Shown here: in pieces, positions 35,041-42,859 of the stretch | Numbering within the stretch: the first letter of the stretch is position 1 | Layout: the number at the start of each line of letters is the position of its first letter | Source: an uncultured Pseudanabaenaceae cyanobacterium | Lineage (GTDB): Bacteria; Cyanobacteriota; Cyanobacteriia; PCC-9006; JAAUQQ01 | Direction: 5' to 3' | Assembly: GCA_938002085.1 (NCBI GenBank) | Contig: CALLAT010000023.1 | Location: forward strand, 1-56,176 | Length of the DNA stretch: 56,176 nucleotides | Program-made: the position numbers and the translations under genes | Notes under the pieces: model-generated | What the model saw: only the letters and a program-made list of their open reading frames with translations | What the model was told of the DNA's origin: nothing | Databases searched by the model: none

Positions 35041-37167
35041 TTATTTAGTCAATGCCCAGGCTCGCAAGACCTCTGCCACAGTCCAGGCTTGGGCAAAGGC
35101 CCCCTTAGGCCCATGGGGAGCATCGCCATCAAAGATTTCCCCTAAGGTGCCGACACAACTTGTAGCGACATGGGATTCTAATCCCCCCAGAAATGCCCTC
35201 GCCTGGGCCTTGTCCTGATACACCTTGAGGTGGGCTTGGACAAATGGCCCAATTAACCAACCCCAAACCGTTCCCTGGTGATAGGCACCATCCCGTTGAC
35301 GCACGGTTCCGCTATGATGGTCGCGGTAATCAGGATGGTTCGAATCAAGGGTTCTTAGGCCCATGGGGGTGAGCAATTCCGCCTGACAAATATCGACGAC
35401 GGCCTTTTCCTGGTCTGGCGTAAGGAGTGAAGCTCGATGGCGACTGTTGAGCGGCAGCGCCAGGGCAAAAAGCTGATTGGGGCGTAGGGCATCGTCGTTG
35501 CCATTGGGGCCATCGATCACGTCGTAGCAGTAGCCCGCTTCGCCATTCCAAAAGCGCTGGAATCCCTGATGAGTTTTCTGGGCCAACTCGCGGTACAAGC
35601 CATGGGGCTTGTCCAAGCGCCTGGCCAGTTGCCACATCACCAACAAGGCGTTGTACCACAGGGCATTGACCTCTACAGGTTTACCGATGCGGGGCGTGAC
35701 GACCCAGTCGGCTTGTTCTTCTGGGGAGCCTTCGGAATTGCCCATGACTTTGGCATCCATCCAGGTGAGCTGAACGCCGGTTTCTCCGGCGTAGAGCAGG
35801 CCATCCTCATCGAGGCGAATGCCGTGGCGCGTGCCTTGCTGGTGCCATTGAATAATGTCAGCTAAGACAGGGAATAGCTCGGAAATTAGCGCGTCGTCGC
35901 GGGTGGCGGCGTAGTACCAGCGCACCGCTTCGAAGTACCAGAGGGTGGCATCGACGGTGTTGTACTGGGCAGAACGAGTGGGTGCAACATCTGGATCACT
36001 GTCATCCGAATGCTCCGGGAAGGTGTTGGGCAACATGCCCTGGTCCACGTAACGGGCAAAGGTTTGCAGGATAGGTTTGGCAGCGGCGGGGTCGTGAGCG
36101 AAGAGACCCGGCAGGCTAATCATGCTGTCTCGGCCCCAGTCACTAAACCAGGGATAGCCCGCAATCACGCTGAGGCCAGGCTCTACTGCCGAGCCAATCT
36201 TGCGCTGCACAATAAATTGATTGGCCGCGAGCATCAGCTGACCAATCCAAGCCGGGGGAAACTGTTCTGGTCCCAGGCTGTAAGCCGAGGAGGTGAGACA
36301 GCGAGTCAGGAGTTCGGCATCCTGATCATTTTGCTGCTCCAGAACGTCTTTGAGATGAGTTTGGCTATCGATGCTTCCCCCTTCCTGGGGATCGCGCAGG
36401 GCTTGGAATTGAGCTGCGGTGGAAACGGCTTCAGCCACGAGGGTCAGCGAGTGACCCGGTAAGAGCTGGGCCGTGATCGTTGCAGCATGGAGATGATCTT
36501 CTTGGGCATCGAGGCCGCGATCGCGCTCTAAACTCAGCTCATAATCCTGATGCCAATTCTCCGTCGATTCAAACCAGGCACCCCTCTCCATCACCCGCAA
36601 TGCCAGAGCCGCCCCAGCGGGGGTTGCTCGCCAACAAATGCCCTTGGGAATCACCTCGGTGGAAGGTTCCCAGTTCAAGCCACCTTTGTGGCTGTTGTGA
36701 TGATGGTCGCGATCGTTAACCATTGCCTTGAGAGTAATCTGGGCCGAGGTTTTGCTCTGGAGCAGGCTATAGCGAATGTAGGTGCGGTTTTGGCCCTGGG
36801 CCATCCAGATACGCTTTTCTAGGCGAGCGCGTCCCAGGGCGTAGGTCCACACTGGGACGGTTCCCTCAAGGTGGAAGCGTTCCAACTGCATGTAGCCCTG
36901 GGGGTCCACAATGCCGCTGGCCCAACGATTAGCCGAGAGAACATAACGACGGCCCCCGTAATCTACAGTGGCATCGAGTTTGGCCAGCATCAGCTGTCGT
37001 TCCACCGGAGGCTTAAGGGCGGCAACCAGCAGACCGTGGTAGCGCCGGGTCAGGAGATCTGCCACGGTGCCGCAGGCATAGCCACCAATGCCATTGGTTA
37101 CGAGCCATTCCCTGGCTGAGGCTTGGGAGAGCTGATTGCAAAGATCTCGCCCGAATTCAATCGTCAT
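35041..37167 (-). CDS. Amylo-alpha-1,6-glucosidase (glycogen debranching enzyme family)
   Basis: A 708-residue protein from ATG 37167 with GAG upstream; an upstream in-frame start at 37272 would add 35 unlikely residues. N-terminal GDE domain: REWLVTNGIGGYACGTVADLLTRRYHGLL; C-terminal alpha/alpha-barrel: AGYPWFSDWGRDSMISLPGL, YNTVDATLWYFEAVRWYY, TWMDAKVMG, VEVNALWYNALL and QRDGAYHQGTVWGWLIGPF, all typical of the archaeal/cyanobacterial debranching family. Acidic residues in WGRDS, DATLW and WMDAK are the likely catalytic set. It would remove alpha-1,6 branches of glycogen in the cytoplasm. A hairpin stands in its upstream region (37277-37299). Confidence 0.92.
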   Translation of the reverse strand: MTIEFGRDLCNQLSQASAREWLVTNGIGGYACGTVADLLTRRYHGLLVAALKPPVERQLMLAKLDATVDYGGRRYVLSANRWASGIVDPQGYMQLERFHLEGTVPVWTYALGRARLEKRIWMAQGQNRTYIRYSLLQSKTSAQITLKAMVNDRDHHHNSHKGGLNWEPSTEVIPKGICWRATPAGAALALRVMERGAWFESTENWHQDYELSLERDRGLDAQEDHLHAATITAQLLPGHSLTLVAEAVSTAAQFQALRDPQEGGSIDSQTHLKDVLEQQNDQDAELLTRCLTSSAYSLGPEQFPPAWIGQLMLAANQFIVQRKIGSAVEPGLSVIAGYPWFSDWGRDSMISLPGLFAHDPAAAKPILQTFARYVDQGMLPNTFPEHSDDSDPDVAPTRSAQYNTVDATLWYFEAVRWYYAATRDDALISELFPVLADIIQWHQQGTRHGIRLDEDGLLYAGETGVQLTWMDAKVMGNSEGSPEEQADWVVTPRIGKPVEVNALWYNALLVMWQLARRLDKPHGLYRELAQKTHQGFQRFWNGEAGYCYDVIDGPNGNDDALRPNQLFALALPLNSRHRASLLTPDQEKAVVDICQAELLTPMGLRTLDSNHPDYRDHHSGTVRQRDGAYHQGTVWGWLIGPFVQAHLKVYQDKAQARAFLGGLESHVATSCVGTLGEIFDGDAPHGPKGAFAQAWTVAEVLRAWALTK

Positions 37168-37276
37168 GGTCGCTCTAGATGCAGGGTCAAAAGGGCTGTT
37201 GGGGCAGATAGCCAAACGAAGCAACAAACTTCGAATCAAGAGTGTAAATCGAACAGCCGCGCATTTTATCAATGGG

Positions 37277-37299
37277 TAGGGTTTCGTTGTGAAACCCTA
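37277..37299 (-). promoter_or_regulatory. Hairpin upstream of the debranching enzyme gene
   Basis: TAGGGTTTC (37277-37285), loop GTTGT, GAAACCCTA (37291-37299), perfect 9-bp arms, about 110 bases upstream of ATG 37167. Read toward the gene, a T run precedes rather than follows it, so it is not a simple terminator for leftward transcription. Possible operator or leader hairpin. Confidence 0.4.
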
Positions 37300-37462
37300 A
37301 AAAACGCAGTTCTGAGTCCGCCCAAAGCAGTCAAAAGACAACGATATCCAAAGGAAATCGTATAGATCAGAAGTACTGTAAAGTAGGCCAGGGTGAATCG
37401 TCAGTCTTTCTCCTGCGCTCACCAGGGCATCCTGTCATTACGATCATCGGGTTTTCATCACC

Positions 37463-38290
37463 ATGCCGATTCTTCAGCCCTTGCATCGATGGTTCTGCGC
37501 AGGCCTTTTGGGCTTGACTGCAACTGTGGGCCTTTCGGGCTGTGGAGAACAGCGCGTGGCGGAGAGCCCCCACCTACTGTTTGGTAATCCCAGCGATGCG
37601 GAAGCACGGTTGGACTTACCCAATAATTTTTTGGTGATTAAGCCTGAGTTTGCCTTGTCCTATAGTCGCGATCGTGGCTCGGCCAATTGGGTCAGCTGGC
37701 AGCTGAATGAAAGCTGGCTGGGCGATACAGAGCGGCGAGATAACTTTCGCCATGACCCCGCCCTGCCGGAAGACTGGCAGGAGATTACATCGCGGGACTA
37801 TCGCGATCTCCGCTATGACCGGGGCCATATTGCGCCTTCGGGCGATCGCACCGCCAGCCGCGAAGAAAACGATGCGACCTTTGTGTTGAGCAACGTGATG
37901 CCCCAGGTGCCGGGCAACAATCGCGGTCCCTGGAACGAGTTAGAGGGCTACAGCCGCAGGCTGGTGCGCCAGGGTAAGGAGCTGTACATCATCGCCGGGC
38001 CCGCCGGACAAAAAGGGCATCGCATTGGTCAGGCTCAATTGGCGGTGCCTCAGAGTACCTGGAAGGTGATTCTTGTTTTGGACCAGCCGGGCGGTGACGA
38101 ATGGAATGTATCATCGGAAACCAGAGTCATTGCGGTCAATATCCCCAATACCCCTTCCGTAAAAGATAACGATTGGGAAGACTTTCGCGTCAGCGTCGAT
38201 ATCCTGGAAGAACTGACGGGGTATGATTTTTTGTCAGTGTTAGATAACCAAATTGAGGCGGAGATCGAGAGTCGGATTGATGCAAAATAA
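37463..38290 (+). CDS. DNA/RNA non-specific endonuclease, NucA type, lipoprotein
   Basis: A 275-residue exported nuclease. The signal sequence ends in a lipobox LSGC at Cys27, so it should be lipid-anchored outside the inner membrane. The catalytic motif YDRGHIAPSGDRT contains the DRGH histidine, and SNVMPQVPGNNRGPWNELE supplies the metal-binding Asn and downstream Asn/Glu of the beta-beta-alpha-metal fold. The family cuts single- and double-stranded DNA and RNA with magnesium; NucA of Anabaena is the model. Start ATG 37463. Confidence 0.92.
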   Translation: MPILQPLHRWFCAGLLGLTATVGLSGCGEQRVAESPHLLFGNPSDAEARLDLPNNFLVIKPEFALSYSRDRGSANWVSWQLNESWLGDTERRDNFRHDPALPEDWQEITSRDYRDLRYDRGHIAPSGDRTASREENDATFVLSNVMPQVPGNNRGPWNELEGYSRRLVRQGKELYIIAGPAGQKGHRIGQAQLAVPQSTWKVILVLDQPGGDEWNVSSETRVIAVNIPNTPSVKDNDWEDFRVSVDILEELTGYDFLSVLDNQIEAEIESRIDAK

Positions 38291-38390
38291 GCGCCACAAC
38301 AACTCACTCTGATAAGTCTTTTCAAGCGTCTACCCTGGATAGCAGTGAGGATGACAGACTTGAGCAGCGTGGGTACTTGTGGTGCTTCAG

Positions 38391-39680
38391 ATGCAAAATA
38401 TCATCATCGTGGGGGCTGGGCCGACCGGGCTGCTGCTGGCTCAAATCCTTTTGGCGCGGACTGGCTACAAGGTCACAATTTACGAGCGTCGGTCAGACCC
38501 GCGTCAGCTCGAACCGGCCAGCGATCGCACTTTCCCCATTGTGCTCCAGTCCCGTGGCCTCAGGGCCATCCGAGCGATTCCTGGCCTGGAAACCGCAATT
38601 ACGGCCCAGAGCTGTCGCTCCCAGGGCCTAGCGATTCACCGTGCCAAGGGCGAGCCCCGCCGGATTACGCGCAAGCTTTCGACCTTGCTGATCGATCGCA
38701 ATCGACTGACGCGGGTGCTGTTGGAACAGCTGGTTCAGCAGTATGGCGATGAGCAGCTTTCAATTCACTTTGATTGTGCCTGTGTTTCTGTTGATGTGAC
38801 AACTGATCAGGCATCCCAAGCGGTGACGTTTCAGCCCAAGAATGACGAAGCTTTTGTGGCGGAGTGCGATCGCCTCGTGGCAGCGGATGGCGCTCGCTCC
38901 CAGGTGCGGGATTGCCTGGTTGAGGCAGGGCAGATGCAGTGTGATCAGGAGATTATTGCGGATGTCTATAAATCTTTGTTTGTGCCTCGCATTAGTGCTG
39001 ATGGGGGGACGGAGCTAGATGGCGATCGCAACCATACCTGGAGCTTGGGCAATGGCATTCGCCTGATCATGGCTCCCCAGCCTGATGATTGGCTCCATGG
39101 GACACTGATTTTCCCACCCAACAATAATCCGCTGGAGTCTTTGGAAACGGCGGAGGCGGTGCTAGCTTTTTTTCAGGCGCGTTGCCCGTCGTTGGGGCAG
39201 TTGATGACCTTGGAGGAGGCGGAGGCGTTGCGGTTAAGGCCGGTGTCGACGTTTTTGACGGTGAGGTGCGATCGCATGCATTGGGGCGATCGCATTCTGT
39301 TGATTGGTGATGCCGTCCATGCCGTTTCTCCCTCCATTGGCCAGGGCTGCAATGCCTCACTTCAAGATGTTGGGGTGTTTGCACAACTGCTGGAGCAGTT
39401 TGATGATGATTGGTCCCAGGCTCTACCTGCTTTTACGGCGCAGCGGTTGCCGGATGTCCATGCTTTGCGTGAGCTTTCGGATTTCAGCTTTCCCCGGTCT
39501 AAGTCTCTCGGAGTGGAGTTTGGTCTGCGGATGCTTTTGGATAAACGGTTGGGGCGTTGGTTGCCGCAATTGAAAACACCGATGTCGCTGTTGATGAATG
39601 GAGAGCAGAGCTATGGCGAGATTTTGGAGCAGACGCAGGGGTGGATTAATCGAGTTAAACAGTCCCAAGTTAAGGAATAA
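38391..39680 (+). CDS. FAD-dependent monooxygenase (PHBH/kynurenine 3-monooxygenase-like)
   Basis: A 429-residue flavoprotein from ATG 38391 (GTG 38379 is an alternative). GxGxxG at IIIVGAGPTGLLLAQ, the second FAD signature RLVAADGARSQVR mid-protein, and LLIGDAVHAVSPSIGQGCNASLQD near 305-330 for ribityl binding. The family hydroxylates aromatic or other small molecules with NAD(P)H and oxygen; the substrate cannot be deduced. The 3' part of the gene shifts to G/T-ending codons. A REP element follows 15 bases after the stop. Confidence 0.85.
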   Translation: MQNIIIVGAGPTGLLLAQILLARTGYKVTIYERRSDPRQLEPASDRTFPIVLQSRGLRAIRAIPGLETAITAQSCRSQGLAIHRAKGEPRRITRKLSTLLIDRNRLTRVLLEQLVQQYGDEQLSIHFDCACVSVDVTTDQASQAVTFQPKNDEAFVAECDRLVAADGARSQVRDCLVEAGQMQCDQEIIADVYKSLFVPRISADGGTELDGDRNHTWSLGNGIRLIMAPQPDDWLHGTLIFPPNNNPLESLETAEAVLAFFQARCPSLGQLMTLEEAEALRLRPVSTFLTVRCDRMHWGDRILLIGDAVHAVSPSIGQGCNASLQDVGVFAQLLEQFDDDWSQALPAFTAQRLPDVHALRELSDFSFPRSKSLGVEFGLRMLLDKRLGRWLPQLKTPMSLLMNGEQSYGEILEQTQGWINRVKQSQVKE

Positions 39681-39695
39681 ATCTGCAGTGGCTTA

Positions 39696-39723
39696 GTGCA
39701 TTTTGCTGTGCAGAAACGACACC
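39696..39723. repeat. REP-like element upstream of the RAYT gene
   Basis: GTGCATTTTGCTGTGCAG followed by AAACGACACC, an imperfect copy of the hairpin at 40438-40465 (GGTGCGTTT...AAACGCACC). It lies 39 bases before the transposase start. Confidence 0.65.
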
Positions 39724-39762
39724 CTGCGGGCATTCTGGGTAGGCTTCTGTGGGTTCGTTAAT

Positions 39763-40287
39763 ATGCCAAATTACCGGCGGGTGAAGATTGCAGGAGGGTG
39801 CTTCTTCTTTACGTTGGTGACTTATGGACGGCAGGATTGGTTGTGCGAAGCCTTGGCGCGGCAGGAATTACGGGCTGCGATTTCCCACGTGAGGCAGCAT
39901 TATCCATTCAAGATTGATGCAATGGTTTTATTGCCGGACCATCTGCATTGTATTTGGACCCTGCCAGTGGGTGATTCAGACTATGGCATACGTTGGAGCT
40001 TGATCAAGCGCTATGTAACGCGGCGCTGCCAAGGGCCGCTAGATATGGCGGCTATGGTTAGTGAATCGCGGAAGAAACGTCGGGAGGGCAATTTATGGCA
40101 GCGACGGTTTTGGGAGCATCATGTTCGGAATGAGGCCGATTATCAGCGAATTTGCGATTATATTCACATCAATCCGGTCAAACATGGATTGTGTCAGCAT
40201 CCCCAAGATTGGCCATATTCGAGCATTCACCAATTTATCCAGCAGGGCATTTATCCCAAGGATTGGGGACACAAAAGAAATGCGTAG
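39763..40287 (+). CDS. REP-associated tyrosine transposase (RAYT)
   Basis: A 174-residue Y1-type transposase from ATG 39763 (an upstream GTG/TTG frame start adds non-family residues). Opening PNYRRVKIAGGCFFFTLVTYGR, HUH motif LLPDHLHCIW with both histidines, and WQRRFWEHHVRNEADYQRICDYIHINPVKHGL with the expected Tyr, then WPYSSIHQF. RAYTs are single-copy relatives of IS200 transposases that move or maintain short REP hairpins. REP copies lie on both sides, one beginning at the base after the stop codon. Confidence 0.92.
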   Translation: MPNYRRVKIAGGCFFFTLVTYGRQDWLCEALARQELRAAISHVRQHYPFKIDAMVLLPDHLHCIWTLPVGDSDYGIRWSLIKRYVTRRCQGPLDMAAMVSESRKKRREGNLWQRRFWEHHVRNEADYQRICDYIHINPVKHGLCQHPQDWPYSSIHQFIQQGIYPKDWGHKRNA

Positions 40288-40315
40288 GGTGTGTTGTCCC
40301 GAAGGGCAACGCACC
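40288..40315. repeat. REP hairpin directly after the RAYT gene
   Basis: GGTGTGTTGTCCC (40288-40300), GAA, GGGCAACGCACC (40304-40315). It begins one base after the TAG stop and shares the CAACGCACC end with the other REPs. Confidence 0.75.
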
Positions 40316-40376
40316 ATTATCCCAGCCCAAAAAAAAATACCGTTTCTAATGGGCGATCGCGTCAATCGGTTTAGGG

Positions 40377-40467
40377 ATGGGTCATTTGGTGCGTTTTGCG
40401 TGGACGATCTGTGAACCGGATTGGGAATGGGTCATTTGGTGCGTTTTGCTTCGCAGAAACGCACCCT
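40377..40467. repeat. REP doublet with 23-base direct repeat
   Basis: An identical 23-base block starting ATGGGTCATTTGG and ending GCGTTTTGC occurs at 40377-40399 and 40427-40449. The second copy completes a perfect hairpin GGTGCGTTT (40438-40446) / AAACGCACC (40457-40465); the first lacks its right arm. This is a REP doublet of the RAYT unit. Confidence 0.8.
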
Positions 40468-40523
40468 ACGCGATCGCCCATGGCGTTGTAACAATGAATA
40501 GGTGATTCTGAATCGTAAATCTC

Positions 40524-41420
40524 ATGCCCCAGCCCCACCTACTCATCACCGGAGCCAGCGGCTTCCTCGGGAGCTGGCTATGCGAAGCCGCCCAGCCTCA
40601 ATGGCAGGTCACCGGACTCTATAAGCGTCAGCCTGGCAGCGACACCACTGTGAACTGGGTCCAAGCTAACCTCTGCGAGCTAGAGCAGCTAGCTCTCATC
40701 ACCCACCTCAACCCCCAAGCCGTCATCCACCTCGCCGCCATCTCAAACACGCCCTACTGCGAAGCCCATCCCGACGAAACAGCCAAGCTCAACATGGACA
40801 TGCCCATCGCCCTCGCCCAAACCTGCACCCATCACAAAATTCCCCTCATCTTCACCTCCTCAGACCTCGTCTTTGATGGCGACAACTCCCCTTACAAAGA
40901 AAACGCCCCCGTTAATCCCCAGACCGTCTACGGAAAGCAGAAAGCCCAGGCCGAGGCTGGCGTTCTGGCTGCTTGGCCCGAGGCAATCGTCGCCCGCATG
41001 CCCCTTATGTTCGCCATTGGCGACTCAGACAGCCCCAAAACCGCCCCCAACAACTTTATGACCCGGCTCCTTGAAGCCCTTAAAGCTGGCGAGCCCCTTA
41101 GCCTCTTCGACGACGAAATTCGCAACCCCCTCAGCGCCAAAGTCGCTGCCCAAGGGCTCCTCTTTGCCCTGGACTTAGCCATCAACCAACGCCATCGCGG
41201 CCTTTTACATCTTGGCGGCCCCCAAGCCGTCTCCCGCTACCAACTCGGCGTCATGCTCGCCGAAGCCCAAGGCTACGACCCCAGCCATCTCCAAGCCTGT
41301 AGCCAAGACGATGTCACCTTCACCATGCACCGCCCCAAAAACGTCTGCACCGACTGCACCCTAGCCCACAGCCTCGGCTTTACCCCACCCAGCCTTGCCC
41401 AGCAACTAGCTCAGCACTAA
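40524..41420 (+). CDS. RmlD-like NAD(P)-dependent sugar nucleotide reductase
   Basis: A 298-residue extended short-chain dehydrogenase from ATG 40524. Nucleotide-binding LLITGASGFLGSWL, catalytic YGKQK (Tyr and Lys) at about 137-141 with SSDLVFDG before it, and the RmlD substrate-binding part to the end. RmlD reduces dTDP-4-keto-L-rhamnose, but no rml neighbours are present, so another 4-keto sugar or a different substrate is possible. Codon use is strikingly C-rich, as in the next gene. Cytoplasmic. Confidence 0.82.
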   Translation: MPQPHLLITGASGFLGSWLCEAAQPQWQVTGLYKRQPGSDTTVNWVQANLCELEQLALITHLNPQAVIHLAAISNTPYCEAHPDETAKLNMDMPIALAQTCTHHKIPLIFTSSDLVFDGDNSPYKENAPVNPQTVYGKQKAQAEAGVLAAWPEAIVARMPLMFAIGDSDSPKTAPNNFMTRLLEALKAGEPLSLFDDEIRNPLSAKVAAQGLLFALDLAINQRHRGLLHLGGPQAVSRYQLGVMLAEAQGYDPSHLQACSQDDVTFTMHRPKNVCTDCTLAHSLGFTPPSLAQQLAQH

Positions 41421-41456
41421 TTCTGCTAACTACCCCAAACCCCATCCCCCGGTCGG

Positions 41457-41477
41457 GACATGGCATTGCCATGTCCG
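41457..41477. repeat. Near-perfect palindrome in the gap before the isomerase gene
   Basis: GGACATGGCA (41457-41466), T, TGCCATGTCC (41468-41477). A related ATGTCCGCCATGCCATG follows at 41486-41502. The gap 41421-41723 holds no other feature; an in-frame extension of the isomerase gene runs through part of it, without family similarity. Confidence 0.5.
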
Positions 41478-41723
41478 CTGAGCAATGTCCGCCATGCCAT
41501 GCAACAAAGGTCGGAAGCGTAGGCCTCAAGTCGGGAATTGAGTCGGATATCACCCAACGAACAGGAATTCCCCAGCCCAAACCTGTCGTTAAGGCCAGAT
41601 TCAGACTCGCGCTGTTGCTTGCCATCTTTTGCTTTCAATCATTGCTTTTGTACAAAGCAACGCGAAAAATGCAATAGCATTGCTACAGCCCCTCGTTTAA
41701 CCCTCAATTCCTGGCAACCCACG

Positions 41724-42827
41724 ATGGCCGATAACCGCCCTAACGCTACTGCCCCCGCTGTTTCCAGCAACGGCAGCAACCACAACAATATCGACCTCGC
41801 TGTCGCCGCCCAAACCCAGTCTCGCAAAGCTGACCATATCCGCATTTGCCTCGATGATCGCAGCCAGTGCAAAACCGCCACCACCGGCCTAGAGCGCTAT
41901 CGCTTCACCCACAGCGCCCTACCCAACCTCAACTACAGCGACCTCGACCTCACCACTACTTTCCTGGGCAAGTCCCTCGGCTCCCCCATCCTGATCTCCT
42001 CCATGACCGGCGGCACCGAACAGGCCCAGCAAATCAACCACAACCTCGCCGCCATCGCCCAGGAATACAAGCTGGCCATGGGCGTCGGCTCCCAGCGGGT
42101 TGCCGTGGAGAACCCGGAGCTAATGGGGACCTTTGATGTGAGAGCGATCGCCCCCGATATCCTCCTCCTTGCCAACCTCGGCGCTGTCCAGCTCAACTAC
42201 CGCTACGGCGTGGATGAATGCCGCCGCCTCATCGACGGCCTCCAAGCCGATGCCCTCATCCTCCACCTCAACCCCCTCCAGGAATGCATTCAGCCCGGTG
42301 GTGACACCGACTTTCGCGGCCTGATGGATAAAGTTGCCACCCTCTGCGCCCAGCTCGAAGTCCCCGTCATTGCCAAGGAAGTCGGCAATGGTATTTCAGG
42401 ACAGATGGCTCAGCAACTGATTAAAGCTGGGGTGAGTGCGATCGATGTGGCTGGTGCCGGTGGCACCTCCTGGTCCATGGTAGAAGCCGAGCGGGCCGAC
42501 AATAACTTGCAGCGACAACTGGGATTGACCTTTGCGGAATGGGGCATTCCCACAGCGGACTGCCTGGTTCAGGTGCGGGAAGTTGATGCCAAAATCCCGC
42601 TGATTGCCAGCGGCGGCATTCGCAATGGTGTTGATGTAGCCAAAGCGATCGCCCTCGGTGCAGACCTCGTCGGCCTTGCCCGTCCCTTCCTCCAAGCCGC
42701 CTGCGAATCGGAAGCCGCGCTGCAAGAGCAAACCGAACTGTTGCTAGCAGAACTAAAAACGGTCATGTTCTGCACCGACTCTGCCCAGCCCATCGATCTG
42801 CGTCGCAGTGGATTATTGGCCGGTTAG
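41724..42827 (+). CDS. fni: Type 2 isopentenyl-diphosphate delta-isomerase
   Basis: A 367-residue FMN enzyme that interconverts IPP and DMAPP for isoprenoid and carotenoid synthesis. I chose ATG 41724 ([13 protein letters not shown]) over the upstream frame start at 41538. Motifs: LDDRSQC-like N-terminus, [72 protein letters not shown] and [30 protein letters not shown] for FMN phosphate binding. Cytoplasmic. Known in most cyanobacteria, which lack type 1 isomerase. Confidence 0.93.
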   Translation: MADNRPNATAPAVSSNGSNHNNIDLAVAAQTQSRKADHIRICLDDRSQCKTATTGLERYRFTHSALPNLNYSDLDLTTTFLGKSLGSPILISSMTGGTEQAQQINHNLAAIAQEYKLAMGVGSQRVAVENPELMGTFDVRAIAPDILLLANLGAVQLNYRYGVDECRRLIDGLQADALILHLNPLQECIQPGGDTDFRGLMDKVATLCAQLEVPVIAKEVGNGISGQMAQQLIKAGVSAIDVAGAGGTSWSMVEAERADNNLQRQLGLTFAEWGIPTADCLVQVREVDAKIPLIASGGIRNGVDVAKAIALGADLVGLARPFLQAACESEAALQEQTELLLAELKTVMFCTDSAQPIDLRRSGLLAG

Positions 42828-42859
42828 CGAAGGCATTTCTCCAGCTCCCATACCGCCAG

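Noticed and set aside
35330..35350. GGTTCGAATC resembling a tRNA T-loop
   Set aside because: It lies inside the debranching-enzyme gene, and I see no acceptor stem or anticodon arm at the required spacing.
39763..40287. Classical IS200 insertion sequence
   Set aside because: No IS200-type ends or accessory tnpB seen; the gene matches RAYT and is bordered by REP hairpins.
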